Positions 1 through 8,549 are shown, counted from the first letter of the stretch. The stretch: 49,396 nucleotides of DNA from Pseudomonadota bacterium (GCA_023415605.1 JAEZKB010000203.1:1-49396), one strand, 5' to 3'. Notes: a model not told the origin generated them from the letters alone. Made by a program: numbers and translations.

Positions 1-1232
<1,232 letters not shown>

Positions 1233-1244
1233 GGAGATAAGAGA

Positions 1245-1799
1245 ATGAACGCACATCTTCAGCCGAGCGGATCGGCCTATTTCCTCGCACCGGAATCGCA
1301 GACGCCGGAGCGGCATACGCTCTCGGTGCTGGTCGACAACGAGCCGGGCATCCTCGCCCGCGTCGTCGGCCTGTTCTCGGCCCGCGGCTACAATATCGAG
1401 AGTCTCACGGTCTCGGAGACCGAGCACGAAAAGGGCCTCTCGCGCATCACCGTGGTGACGGTGGCGACGCCCAAGGTGCTCAGCCAGATCAAGCTGCAGC
1501 TCGAGCGGCTGGTGCCGGTGCACAAGGTGCACGACCTCACCGCCGAGGGCGCCTCGCTCGAGCGCGAGCTGGCGCTGATCAAGGTCGCCGGTTCCGGTGA
1601 GCCGCGCGCCGAGGCGCTGCGCCTCGCCGACGCCTTCCGCGCCCAGATCGTCGACGCGACCACCGAGAGCTTCGTCTTCGAGGTCACCGGCAAACCCAGC
1701 AAGATCGACAGCTTCATCAGCCTGATGGTGCCACTGGGGCTCGTCGAAGTTGTGCGGACCGGCCTCGCGGCCATTTCCCGCGGCGCCGAAGGCATGTAG
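1245..1799 (+). CDS. ilvN: Acetolactate synthase small (regulatory) subunit
   Basis: 184-residue regulatory subunit that binds branched-chain amino acids (usually valine) and tunes the large subunit. An N-terminal ACT domain is visible at residues ~24-98 (HTLSVLVDNEPGILARVVGL, then GYNIESLTV), followed by the typical C-terminal ALS_ss domain (RAEALRLADAFRAQIVDATTESFVFEVTGKPSKI spread over ~120-158). Length and sequence are standard for Rhizobiales. It starts 12 bases after ilvB behind a purine-rich Shine-Dalgarno. A hairpin with a T run directly after the stop probably ends the ilvBN transcript. Confidence 0.96.
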   Translation: MNAHLQPSGSAYFLAPESQTPERHTLSVLVDNEPGILARVVGLFSARGYNIESLTVSETEHEKGLSRITVVTVATPKVLSQIKLQLERLVPVHKVHDLTAEGASLERELALIKVAGSGEPRAEALRLADAFRAQIVDATTESFVFEVTGKPSKIDSFISLMVPLGLVEVVRTGLAAISRGAEGM

Positions 1800-1806
1800 C
1801 CAGGAG

Positions 1807-1832
1807 GAGCCGGACGGGAAGCCGGCTCTTTT
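1807..1832 (+). terminator. Rho-independent terminator after ilvN
   Basis: A 7-bp perfect stem (GAGCCGG 1807-1813, CCGGCTC 1822-1828) with an 8-base loop is followed by TTTT. It sits 8 bases after the ilvN stop and before the next gene's ribosome binding site. Confidence 0.75.
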
Positions 1833-1853
1833 GGTTTGCGAGGGGAATTCATC

Positions 1854-2741
1854 GTGTCTGCCGCCCATCACCCGTTCCGCGGGCCATTGTTCATGGTCAT
1901 CGCGACCGGGTCGTACCTGATCAACGACACGTTCATGAAGCTGGCGACCGTGGGGCTGCCGCCCTACGAGGTGCTGTTCCTGCGCGGCGTCATGGCCTCG
2001 CTCTGGGGCTTCCCCCTGCTCTTCCTGCTCGGCTACGGCAAGAACCTCAGGCAGCTCTTCTCGCCCTGGGTGCTGGCGCGCAACCTGCTCGAGACGATGG
2101 CCATTCTGATGTACGTCATCGCGCTGGCCAATATGCCGATCGCCGACGCCTCGGCGCTGGGCCAGATCACGCCGCTGATCATCATCATCGGCGCCTCGAT
2201 CCTGTTCCGCGAAAAGATCGGCGGCGTCCGCATGGCGCTGATCGGGCTGGGCTTCTTTGGCGCGCTGCTGGTGGCGCAGCCGAGCATGCAGGGCATCTCG
2301 CCTTACGCCCTGCTGGCGCTGGGCAATGCGGTGTTCTGCGCCGCTCGCGATCTGACCGGGCGAAGGATCGATGCCAGCGTCCCCGGCATGATCGTCGCCA
2401 TGTCGGCGGTGATCGTGGTGCTCGCCGGGGCCGGTGCGGCGCATCTGGTCAGCGAGACCTGGGTAATGCCCGAAGGCCGCCATCTGCTGCTGCTCGCCGG
2501 CTCGGGCCTCTTCCTCATCTTCGGCCACTTCTTCATCTTCATGAGTTACCGCGTCGGCGAGACTGCGATGGTGGCGCCGTTCTATTACTTCTTCACCTTC
2601 TGGGCGGTGATTTCCGGGCTCGTGGTGTTCGGGCAGTTCCCCAACACGCTGGCGATCACTGGTATCGTGCTGGTGGTGGTGAGCGGCGTGGCGGCGGTGA
2701 TGCTGGGCGAACGGCAGCGCAAACTCGCCCCCGCCGCCTGA
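1854..2741 (+). CDS. EamA/DMT-family membrane transporter
   Basis: Inner-membrane permease of the drug/metabolite transporter superfamily, about 295 residues with ten predicted hydrophobic segments in two EamA repeats. The first repeat ends near GFFGALLVAQPS and the second near GIVLVVVSGVAAVML. Substrate cannot be told from sequence. I prefer the GTG start at 1854 because GAGGGGAA lies 7 bases upstream; an in-frame TTG at 1836 lacks this spacing and overlaps the ilvN terminator. It resembles the permeases at 23205 and 31905 in overall fold only. Confidence 0.88.
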   Translation: MSAAHHPFRGPLFMVIATGSYLINDTFMKLATVGLPPYEVLFLRGVMASLWGFPLLFLLGYGKNLRQLFSPWVLARNLLETMAILMYVIALANMPIADASALGQITPLIIIIGASILFREKIGGVRMALIGLGFFGALLVAQPSMQGISPYALLALGNAVFCAARDLTGRRIDASVPGMIVAMSAVIVVLAGAGAAHLVSETWVMPEGRHLLLLAGSGLFLIFGHFFIFMSYRVGETAMVAPFYYFFTFWAVISGLVVFGQFPNTLAITGIVLVVVSGVAAVMLGERQRKLAPAA

Positions 2742-2746
2742 CGCCG

Positions 2747-2778
2747 CCTCTTGAAGAGGTGTGTTAGCGGACTATATC
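2747..2778 (+). promoter_or_regulatory. Predicted sigma-70-like promoter with an overlapping palindrome
   Basis: TTGAAG (2751-2756), a 16-base spacer and TATATC (2773-2778) lie 25 bases upstream of the oxidoreductase start at 2804. The -35 lies inside an inverted repeat CCTCTT-G-AAGAGG (2747-2759), a possible repressor site. Prediction from consensus only. Confidence 0.45.
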
Positions 2779-2803
2779 ACCTGCCATCACAAGGGAGGCT
2801 GGC

Positions 2804-3775
2804 ATGAGGGCCGCTGTCATCGATCGCTATGGACCACCGGAGGTCATCGAGATCCGGGAGGTGCCGACGCCCGTGCCGGGCGATGGCGAGATCCTGGTGC
2901 GGATCACCGCCACCACGGTCAATTCCGGCGACGCCCGCGTGCGCGGCCTCAACGTGCCGCGCGGCATGACGCTGATGATGCGGCTGGCACTGGGCTGGTC
3001 CGGCCCCAAGCAGAAGATCGGCGGCTTCGAAGCCGCCGGCGTGGTCGAAGCGATCGGCGCCGGGGTCACCAAGTTCAAGCCTGGCGACCGCGTCGTCGGC
3101 TCGCACGGCTTCAAGTTCGGCCTCCATGCCGAATATGCGTGCTTCACCGAGGCCGATGCACTGGTGCCGATCTCGGCCGGGCTGAGCGATGAAGATGCGC
3201 TCGCCGTGCTGTTCGGCGGCTCCACCGCGCGCTGGTTCTTCAAGGCCGGGGGCGTCAAGGCGGGCCAGCGCGTGCTGATCAACGGCGCCTCGGGCGCCGT
3301 CGGCGTGCAGGCGGTACAGCTGGCCAAGCTTGCCGGTGCGAACGTCACGGGCGTCTGCAGTTCGGGCAACGAGGCGCTGGTGCGCTCGCTAGGCGCCGAC
3401 CATGTGTACGCCTATGACCGCGAGGATTTCACCCGCAGCGGCCACACCTACGACATCATCATGGACACCCACGGCAACGCCCCGTACGCAGCGGTCCGCC
3501 ACATGCTGGCGCCCGGCGGCAAGGTACTGATGGTCATCGGCGACCTGTTCCAAACCATCGCCGCCAGCTGGCAGAAGGCCGTGATCGCCTCCGGTCCGGA
3601 CGACAGCGAAGCGGTGAACGCCGCCGCCTATTCCGAGCTGGTCGGCCTCGCCGCGGAAGGCAAACTCAAGCCAGTGATCCAGGCCGTATTGCCGTTCGAC
3701 CAGATCGTTGAAGCCCACCGCATCGTCGACGGCGGCCACAAGCGCGGCAGCGTGGTTCTGCGGGTCTCGGGCTAG
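2804..3775 (+). CDS. NAD(P)-dependent quinone oxidoreductase-like MDR enzyme
   Basis: 323-residue member of the medium-chain dehydrogenase/reductase superfamily. The GroES-like N-terminal half (residues 1-125) starts MRAAVIDRYGPPEVIEIREV. The Rossmann half carries the nucleotide-binding signature INGASGAVGVQAVQLAK near residue 164. The structural-zinc cysteine cluster of classic alcohol dehydrogenases is not visible, so a zinc-independent quinone or enone reductase is more likely. Substrate unknown. The start has AAGGGAGG about 7 bases upstream. Its stop codon overlaps that of the convergent gene at 3772 in a shared CTAG. Confidence 0.88.
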   Translation: MRAAVIDRYGPPEVIEIREVPTPVPGDGEILVRITATTVNSGDARVRGLNVPRGMTLMMRLALGWSGPKQKIGGFEAAGVVEAIGAGVTKFKPGDRVVGSHGFKFGLHAEYACFTEADALVPISAGLSDEDALAVLFGGSTARWFFKAGGVKAGQRVLINGASGAVGVQAVQLAKLAGANVTGVCSSGNEALVRSLGADHVYAYDREDFTRSGHTYDIIMDTHGNAPYAAVRHMLAPGGKVLMVIGDLFQTIAASWQKAVIASGPDDSEAVNAAAYSELVGLAAEGKLKPVIQAVLPFDQIVEAHRIVDGGHKRGSVVLRVSG

Positions 3776-4209
3776 GGACGGATCAGCGGCAGTCCACTGT
3801 CGTAGTCCATCCGCTTGCGCAGCGCACCCGGCGTTTCCGTCAGCACGATCTCCAGCGTCGGTCGGACGAAGCCTTCATCGAGGTGGCCGGCCAGCGCGCT
3901 GCCGTCGCGTCGCCCCAGCACGACATGCACATGCACGACCGGCTTGCCGTCCGGGTCGAGGACGATGTCCCCGGTGAGTGAGGCGACTTCCACCTGCTCA
4001 TCGACGGGGATGGGGAGATACTCCTTCTTCTCCCAGTCGAAATAGGCCAGCCTCGACCGTTCGAAGGCGCCGATGGCTTTGAAACTGGCCGAATCCAGCC
4101 CCTCGTCAGTGGCAAAGCGCCTGAGACACGTCATCGCCTCGTCGCCTGTCTCCAGCACGACGACCCAGGTCGCCTGCCCAGCAATCTCACTCATCCGCCG
4201 CGTTCGCAT
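3772..4209 (-). CDS. PPC (DUF296) domain protein
   Basis: 145-residue single-domain protein of the PPC/DUF296 family, which in bacteria is found alone and in plants is fused to AT-hooks. Recognisable landmarks are VVVLETGDEAMTCLRRFA, SASFKAIGAFERSRLAYFDWE and the HVHVVLGRRDGSALAGHLDEG strand-loop with conserved histidines, which in solved homologues form a trimer with a bound metal or ligand; role unknown. I chose ATG 4209 because GGAGG lies 8 bases upstream; an upstream ATG at 4224 overlaps that Shine-Dalgarno. Its stop overlaps the MDR gene stop on the other strand. Confidence 0.85.
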   Translation of the reverse strand: MRTRRMSEIAGQATWVVVLETGDEAMTCLRRFATDEGLDSASFKAIGAFERSRLAYFDWEKKEYLPIPVDEQVEVASLTGDIVLDPDGKPVVHVHVVLGRRDGSALAGHLDEGFVRPTLEIVLTETPGALRKRMDYDSGLPLIRP

Positions 4210-4288
4210 CGATCCATCCTCCATTTGGTTCGAAACGGAGGACTCCGCACGCAGTTGCAAGACACGAGGTCGGACCCTGGAGATCCAT

Positions 4289-4312
4289 GACCGCTATTGG
4301 CCCGAAGCGGAC
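4289..4312. repeat. Short palindromic repeat, copy 1
   Basis: CCGCT (4291-4295) and AGCGG (4306-4310) flank a 10-base loop. The same architecture, with a similar loop, recurs at 6201-6224 on the other side of the SulP gene. Confidence 0.5.
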
Positions 4313-4487
4313 GTCGGGTGGATTAGCGTTTGACCCGTTAATCTAGCGGGGCCCTAATTTTCTGACCTCTCCTACACTAGGCCGTAGACTCCCCCGTCCG
4401 CGGTAGAACAGCCTGGTTGAAGGACGCTCGCTATGCCGCTTTGGCCGGCTGGCGTTGCCAGGGGTCTGGCTAGTGCGTCTGTGCGGG

Positions 4488-4560
4488 TTGCCAATTGGCC
4501 CAGCATCTGGCAAGTGACAGAAATTCATTCGGACCCGGTGCAATCCCGGGTGGCTCTTCC
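4488..4560 (+). other. tRNA/tmRNA T-arm-like relic
   Basis: A hairpin TTGCCA/TGGCAA (4488-4513) is followed 17 bases later by a T-arm-like hairpin: ACCCGG 4533-4538, 7-base loop TGCAATC, CCGGGT 4546-4551. The loop differs from the T-loop consensus TTCRANY only at the second base. The order and spacing resemble the acceptor piece of the true ssrA gene (22737-22800). No matching 5' acceptor strand or CCA end was found, so it is scored as a relic or chance structure. Confidence 0.35.
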
Positions 4561-4595
4561 GGCCGCCGATCCGCCGGATAATTCAGTAGAAAAAC

Positions 4596-4639
4596 CAGCC
4601 CGATCCCATTTGGCTCGCTCTCGCGAGCCGACCGGGCTG
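4596..4639 (+). promoter_or_regulatory. Two-tier hairpin in the SulP leader
   Basis: An outer stem CAGCCCG/CGGGCTG (4596-4602 with 4633-4639) encloses an inner stem GGCTCGC/GCGAGCC (4612-4618 with 4623-4629, TCTC loop). It ends 13 bases before the SulP ATG, where no Shine-Dalgarno is visible. There is no T run directly after it; a CTTTTTTG run falls inside the first codons of the gene. Confidence 0.45.
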
Positions 4640-4652
4640 TGCACGTGCTTGA

Positions 4653-6131
4653 ATGACCTTTTTTGAACGCTTCCGCAGAGACTGGCTCTCCAATATTCGC
4701 GGCGATATCCTCTCGGGCATCGTCGTCGCCCTCGCGCTCATTCCTGAGGCTATCGGCTTCTCTATCATCGCCGGCGTCGACCCGAAGGTTGGGCTTTATG
4801 CCTCGGTAACCATCGCCGTTATCATCTCGATTGCCGGCGGCCGTCCGACCATGATTTCGGCCGCTACCGCAGCTACGGCCGTGCTGATGGGCACGCTGGT
4901 GCGCGAGCACGGACTGCAATACCTGCTGGCAGCGACAGTACTGGCCGGCGTCATCCAGGTCATGGCCGGCTACTGTCGGGTCGACTACCTGATGCGCTTC
5001 GTCTCCAAGTCGGTGATGACCGGGTTCGTCAACGCACTAGCCATCCTGATCTTCATGGCGCAACTGCCGGAGCTGATCGGCGTCTCCTGGCAGACCTACG
5101 TGATGATGGCTGTTGGGCTGGCCATCATCTATCTTTTCCCGCGCGTGACCCGGCTAGTGCCCTCCCCGCTGGTGTGCATCATCGTGCTGTCGATCGCCGC
5201 CGTTGCCCTCCAAATCGACGTGCGAACCGTGGCTGATCTCGGCGAACTGCCGACGACGCTGCCAATGCTGCTGCTCCCCGACGTGCCGTTCACGCTCGAG
5301 ACGCTCTGGATCATCCTGCCCTATTCGATCGCGGTGGCGGCGGTGGGCCTGCTCGAGAGCTTGCTGACCGCTTCGATCGTCGACCAGATGACCGACACCA
5401 CCAGCGACAAAAAGCGCGAGAGCATCGGTCAGGGCATCGCCAACTTCATCACCGGCTTCTTCGGCGGCATGGCCGGCTGCGCCATGATCGGCCAGTCGGT
5501 GATCAATGTGAGGTCAGGCGGCCGCACCCGACTGTCGACCTTCACCGCCGGCGCGTTCCTGCTGTTCCTGCTAGTGGTCCTGGGCGAGATCGTGGGCCTG
5601 ATCCCGATGCCGGCGCTGGTGGCGATCATGATCATGGTCTCGGTCGGCACCTTCTCCTGGTCCTCGCTCAACGACCTGCGCAAGCATCCGCGCCGCTCAA
5701 GCATCGTCATGCTGGCCACGGTGCTGACCGTGGTGGGCACCCACAACCTGGCGCTCGGCGTCGGCATTGGCGTTTTGCTCTCGGGCATCTTCTTTGCCTG
5801 GAAGGTGGCGCAGATTTTCCGCGTCACGGTCTCGGAGACGGCGGGTGAGCGGCGCTATGTCGTCGAGGGTCAGCTGTTCTTCGCCTCGGCGCAGGACTTT
5901 CTTGCCGCCATGGACTTCAAGTCACCGGTTGCGCGCGTGGTGATCGATGTCACCAAGGCTCATATCTGGGACCTGACCGGCGTCGGCTCCATCGACACCG
6001 CGGTGCTCAAGTTCAGAAAGGCGGGCGCCACAGTGGAGGTGGTCGGCCTCAACGAAGCCAGCGCGACGATCATGGACAAGCTCGCCGTCCACGATGAGCC
6101 CGGCGCGATGGAGCGCATGCTGGGGCACTAG
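4653..6131 (+). CDS. SulP-family anion transporter with STAS domain
   Basis: 492-residue inner-membrane permease of the SulP/SLC26 family (sulfate, bicarbonate or other anions; substrate not predictable). The hydrophobic transport domain spans about residues 15-390, with family landmarks LSGIVVALALIPEAIGFSI, AGVDPKVGLYAS and GLLESLLTA. A short cytoplasmic STAS domain (~395-492) contains VVIDVTKAHIWDLTGVGSID. The ATG at 4653 gives the expected N-terminus but has no Shine-Dalgarno, and a strong hairpin ends 13 bases upstream. Flanking non-coding DNA on both sides carries related palindromes, unlike the compact neighbours, which could mean insertion as a unit. Confidence 0.92.
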   Translation: MTFFERFRRDWLSNIRGDILSGIVVALALIPEAIGFSIIAGVDPKVGLYASVTIAVIISIAGGRPTMISAATAATAVLMGTLVREHGLQYLLAATVLAGVIQVMAGYCRVDYLMRFVSKSVMTGFVNALAILIFMAQLPELIGVSWQTYVMMAVGLAIIYLFPRVTRLVPSPLVCIIVLSIAAVALQIDVRTVADLGELPTTLPMLLLPDVPFTLETLWIILPYSIAVAAVGLLESLLTASIVDQMTDTTSDKKRESIGQGIANFITGFFGGMAGCAMIGQSVINVRSGGRTRLSTFTAGAFLLFLLVVLGEIVGLIPMPALVAIMIMVSVGTFSWSSLNDLRKHPRRSSIVMLATVLTVVGTHNLALGVGIGVLLSGIFFAWKVAQIFRVTVSETAGERRYVVEGQLFFASAQDFLAAMDFKSPVARVVIDVTKAHIWDLTGVGSIDTAVLKFRKAGATVEVVGLNEASATIMDKLAVHDEPGAMERMLGH

Positions 6132-6200
6132 AACCGGCACGTAGCGTTGTGAGCGACGCGGGGTCAACGGCAGTTGTCCCGATAAGCTTGACTAGCGAAG

Positions 6201-6224
6201 GTCCGCTTGTGGCGCGGAGCGGAC
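6201..6224. repeat. Short palindromic repeat, copy 2
   Basis: Perfect 7-bp stem GTCCGCT (6201-6207) / AGCGGAC (6218-6224) with a 10-base loop, matching copy 1 at 4289 in layout. Confidence 0.55.
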
Positions 6225-6234
6225 ACTCATCAAT

Positions 6235-6257
6235 GTCCGGCTCTTGGCCCAGCGGCC
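6235..6257. repeat. Short palindromic repeat, degenerate copy 3
   Basis: GTCCGGCT...AGCGGCC resembles copies 1 and 2 with an extra base in each arm. A right-half copy AGCGGACACTT follows at 6365-6375. Confidence 0.35.
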
Positions 6258-6470
6258 CCCCACTGTTCATCGAGTGTCGACTCGTTGGCTTAGGGCACTT
6301 GTCGCTCAAGCTTCAGACATATGCACGCGTGCGGTGGCGTTGTCGAAACTCGGTTGGGACCCACAGCGGACACTTGCTGCCCCGGCCCTGGGATGAGGCA
6401 AGTGATTGTGGGCGACTCGACGAGGGCGCTTTTGATCTCAACCCTGGATTGATTGGAGCCTTGTGAGGAA

Positions 6471-7475
6471 CTATTCGGCGAGCTTTTCGGGGTTCATTTT
6501 CATGATGACGATCAAGCCATCGCTTTCCCATTCATAGGCGATGCTTCCGCCCAGCTGGTTGTTGACGCTACGCTGCAGGAGCTTGGTGCCGTAGCCGGTC
6601 CGAGTATCGGCGTGCTTGACTTCGGGGCCTCCGCGCTCGATCCAAGATACTGAAATTGTGCCGTCTTCTTCCATGGATCCTGATACGTCCAGTGTACCTG
6701 TGTCGACGGAGAGCGCTCCGTATTTGAGGGAGTTGGTGGCGAGTTCGTGGAAGGCGAGCGCCACCGCAACGGCCGCCGTTTCACCGATGCCCATGCGCGG
6801 GACAGCCACTCGAATTCTGCCGGTGAATGCTCCGATGTCATCGTATGGCGATAGGAGCACCGAGATGACGTCGCCCAGGAGTGCCGCGCGGCCCTGACTG
6901 CCGGGAAGTGGCCGGACCAAGTCATGAGCGCGACCAAGCGCAGCAAGCCTCCCTGTGAGCTCGGTCGCCATCTCGGCGGCAGTCGTTGTCGACCGGGAAC
7001 TGATGCTGGTCAAAGCAAGCGCGATGGCCAAAAGGTTCTTGACCCGATGGCTCATTTCTCCCGCGAGAAGCTCGTGTCCTTCCTCGGCCTGCTTGCGACC
7101 CGTCACATCGAGGAACACGCCAAACATATGCCTGTCGTGGAGGCCAGAGTCATCGCCAAGTCCGCGAGCGGAGATCCATCGGATACGATCTCCGAGCATG
7201 ATCCTGAAATCGATCTCGTACGGACCGACAACGGCACGCGTCGCCACAAAGGCCGCTCTTACCCGGTCACGATCCGCCGGGTGGATGTGCGAAGACAGGT
7301 CTTCAAAGGCGACTTCGTCGCTTTGCGGCACACCCCAGAGGTGAAAGGCTTGTTCGTCCATCGTGATCCGGTCATCATCGACATTCCACGACCACAGGGC
7401 GACCCCCGCAGCATGGAGGGCCAAGCGCAAGCTGCCAACCTCCCAGAGAGGGTGAAGTCGGTCTTGAATGTCCAT
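6471..7475 (-). CDS. PAS-domain sensor histidine kinase, HWE type
   Basis: 334-residue soluble sensor kinase with no membrane segment. A PAS_3-like sensor domain occupies ~12-130 (GVALWSWNVDDDRITM..HLWGVPQ, HPADRDRVRAAF). The dimerisation/phosphoacceptor region has the histidine in EMSHRVKNLLAIALAL, and the ATPase domain has an N-box (AFHELATNSLKYGALS) and the WIERGG motif that defines HWE kinases. No response regulator, PhyR or NepR gene is adjacent, so it is an orphan within this window. In alphaproteobacteria such kinases often feed the general stress response or light/redox signalling. ATG 7475 is preferred (GGGAG 6 bases upstream) over a GTG six codons earlier. Confidence 0.9.
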   Translation of the reverse strand: MDIQDRLHPLWEVGSLRLALHAAGVALWSWNVDDDRITMDEQAFHLWGVPQSDEVAFEDLSSHIHPADRDRVRAAFVATRAVVGPYEIDFRIMLGDRIRWISARGLGDDSGLHDRHMFGVFLDVTGRKQAEEGHELLAGEMSHRVKNLLAIALALTSISSRSTTTAAEMATELTGRLAALGRAHDLVRPLPGSQGRAALLGDVISVLLSPYDDIGAFTGRIRVAVPRMGIGETAAVAVALAFHELATNSLKYGALSVDTGTLDVSGSMEEDGTISVSWIERGGPEVKHADTRTGYGTKLLQRSVNNQLGGSIAYEWESDGLIVIMKMNPEKLAE

Positions 7476-7710
7476 GAGGGCTCCCGTCGGCACGCAAATC
7501 TGGGCCTTGAGTCAGCCACGCGCCCTAAAGGTGTTCAAAAGCGGGTTGACCGTCGCGGCCTCCGCGTTTCTCCTGCGACATATCGCCTAAGAACACGAAT
7601 TACGGTCCGCAGGAGCCGTTCCCTTCGTGGCGGTGCTGGTAGCGGTCAAAGGGACAACCGGGACCCCGCCGTCCCCTGATGGAGGTGGTCGCCCGCTGCC
7701 CGACAAATAG

Positions 7711-7742
7711 AAACGGCCCGCCGGGGGTGCGGCGGACCGTTT
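7711..7742 (-). terminator. Terminator-like hairpin
   Basis: AAACGG-C-CCGCC pairs with GGCGG-A-CCGTTT (11 pairs, one mismatch). On the minus strand the stem is followed by a T-rich tail (TTTCTATTTG), fitting termination of transcripts from the glycine-zipper genes. Confidence 0.6.
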
Positions 7743-7820
7743 GGACCATTTGACTGCACGAGGCTCGGGGGCGGAGCCAATGGGGGTGTGCAGGGTCGGA
7801 ATGACAATGTTCGAGGTGCC

Positions 7821-7866
7821 CAAGAGTTGCACCGCCGAACAAGCCGGGTGCAACACCCGGCTCTTG
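7821..7866 (-). promoter_or_regulatory. Mutually exclusive hairpins downstream of the lipoprotein gene
   Basis: A 9-bp stem AGCCGGGTG/CACCCGGCT (7842-7862, 3-base loop) competes with GTTGCAC/GTGCAAC (7826-7832 with 7848-7854), and CAAGAG/CTCTTG (7821-7826 with 7861-7866) is a third option. It lies 17 bases past the stop of the 7884 gene, so it may simply be a terminator or mRNA-stabilising structure. Confidence 0.4.
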
Positions 7867-7883
7867 CTTTGCGACTTGGACGA

Positions 7884-8159
7884 TCAGCCCTCCGGGCAGT
7901 CGTCCAGGAACCGGGCGTTGGTGCGACGGTCGATGTAGACGCACTGGTCGGGGTCCTTCTCGTAGCGGCCGAGCAGTTCTCCGGTGACGGCACCAGCCGT
8001 GGCGCCGATGGCGCCGCCCACGGCAGCACCGACGACCGAACCCGTGGTCGTCCCGCCGATCAAGGCGCCGGCGACGCCGCCGACGGTTGCCGCTTTCTGC
8101 GTGGACGTGCAGGCGGTCAGCGACAGCACGGACGCACAGATGATGAGGAATTTGTGCAT
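7884..8159 (-). CDS. Glycine-zipper outer-membrane lipoprotein (copy B)
   Basis: 91-residue predicted lipoprotein. Signal peptide MHKFLIICASVLSLTAC ends in the lipobox LTAC (Cys17). The mature part is a glycine-zipper segment rich in GxxxG repeats (GGVAGALIGG...GAAVGGAIGATAG), then a short polar tail with a cysteine pair region (DPDQCVYIDRRTNARFLDDC). The family (17-kDa antigen/OsmB/YMGG-like) sits in the outer membrane and is often stress-induced; exact role unknown. It is a tandem paralogue of the gene at 8256. ATG 8159 is chosen because it begins the signal peptide; the open frame extends upstream only through non-protein-like sequence. Confidence 0.85.
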   Translation of the reverse strand: MHKFLIICASVLSLTACTSTQKAATVGGVAGALIGGTTTGSVVGAAVGGAIGATAGAVTGELLGRYEKDPDQCVYIDRRTNARFLDDCPEG

Positions 8160-8228
8160 GAGATGAAGACTCCAGGGCTCGAATGAACTCGGACGTTTGC
8201 TGACGGCTACTGCCGCAGGAAACAGGAA

Positions 8229-8246
8229 GGCGGGCCTCGGCCCGCC
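8229..8246 (-). terminator. Hairpin terminator between the glycine-zipper genes
   Basis: 7-bp stem GGCGGGC (8229-8235) / GCCCGCC (8240-8246), loop CTCG. On the minus strand it lies 9 bases past the upstream copy's stop and is followed by TTCCTGTTTCC, so the two paralogues may be separate transcripts. Confidence 0.55.
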
Positions 8247-8255
8247 CCTATTCAA

Positions 8256-8549
8256 TTAGTAGCGGCGACCGCGACGATCGTCCCGCGGGCATTCGTCGAC
8301 ATACTCGCGGCCGCGGCGATCCACATAGACGCAGAGATTGGGGTCGTTGCGCGAACGGCCAACCACCTCGCCGGCCACCGCGCCGGCCGTGGCGCCCAGT
8401 GCGCCGCCAACCGCCGCACCGACTGCCGAGCCTGTGGTCGCACCACCGATGACGGCGCCGGCGACACCGCCGACCGTGGCTGCCTTCTGCGTCGTCGTGC
8501 AGGCCGAAAGCGCCAGCACGGACGCGCAGATGAGGAGAAGCTTCTTCAT
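8256..8549 (-). CDS. Glycine-zipper outer-membrane lipoprotein (copy A)
   Basis: 97-residue predicted lipoprotein. MKKLLLICASVLALSAC gives a signal peptide with lipobox LSAC (Cys17), then a glycine zipper (GGVAGAVIGG...GAAVGGALGATAG), then DPNLCVYVDRRGREYVDEC and an arginine-rich end. It matches copy B at 7884 almost position for position through the zipper and keeps both tail cysteines, so the pair arose by tandem duplication. The tail end (DDRRGRRY) is unique. A possible extracytoplasmic-sigma promoter lies upstream. Confidence 0.85.
   Translation of the reverse strand: MKKLLLICASVLALSACTTTQKAATVGGVAGAVIGGATTGSAVGAAVGGALGATAGAVAGEVVGRSRNDPNLCVYVDRRGREYVDECPRDDRRGRRY

Larger units (their letters stand above)
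4210..4652. other. Gene-free stretch upstream of the SulP gene
   Basis: No convincing coding region in any frame. It holds a palindrome of a repeat family (4289-4312), a tRNA/tmRNA-like relic (4488-4560) and a two-tier hairpin (4596-4639) just before the SulP start. No clear promoter seen. Confidence 0.6.
6132..6470. other. Gene-free stretch between SulP and the histidine kinase
   Basis: No supported coding region. It contains palindromic repeat copies at 6201-6224 and 6235-6257 and a half copy at 6365-6375. The weak open frames here lack ribosome binding sites and recognisable protein sequence. Confidence 0.6.
7476..7883. other. Gene-free stretch with hairpins
   Basis: No supported gene. 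Contains the terminator-like hairpin at 7711-7742 and alternative hairpins at 7821-7866 downstream of the minus-strand lipoprotein gene. A fragment GGTCGGAATGACAA (7793-7806) resembles part of a dispersed intergenic repeat. Confidence 0.55.

Noticed and set aside
6149..6466. Plus-strand open frame between SulP and the kinase
   Set aside because: No ribosome binding site, odd composition, and overlaps repeat hairpins.
7476..7700. EcfG-type promoter for the HWE kinase
   Set aside because: GGAAC is present on the minus strand but the next CGTT-like element is at the wrong distance.
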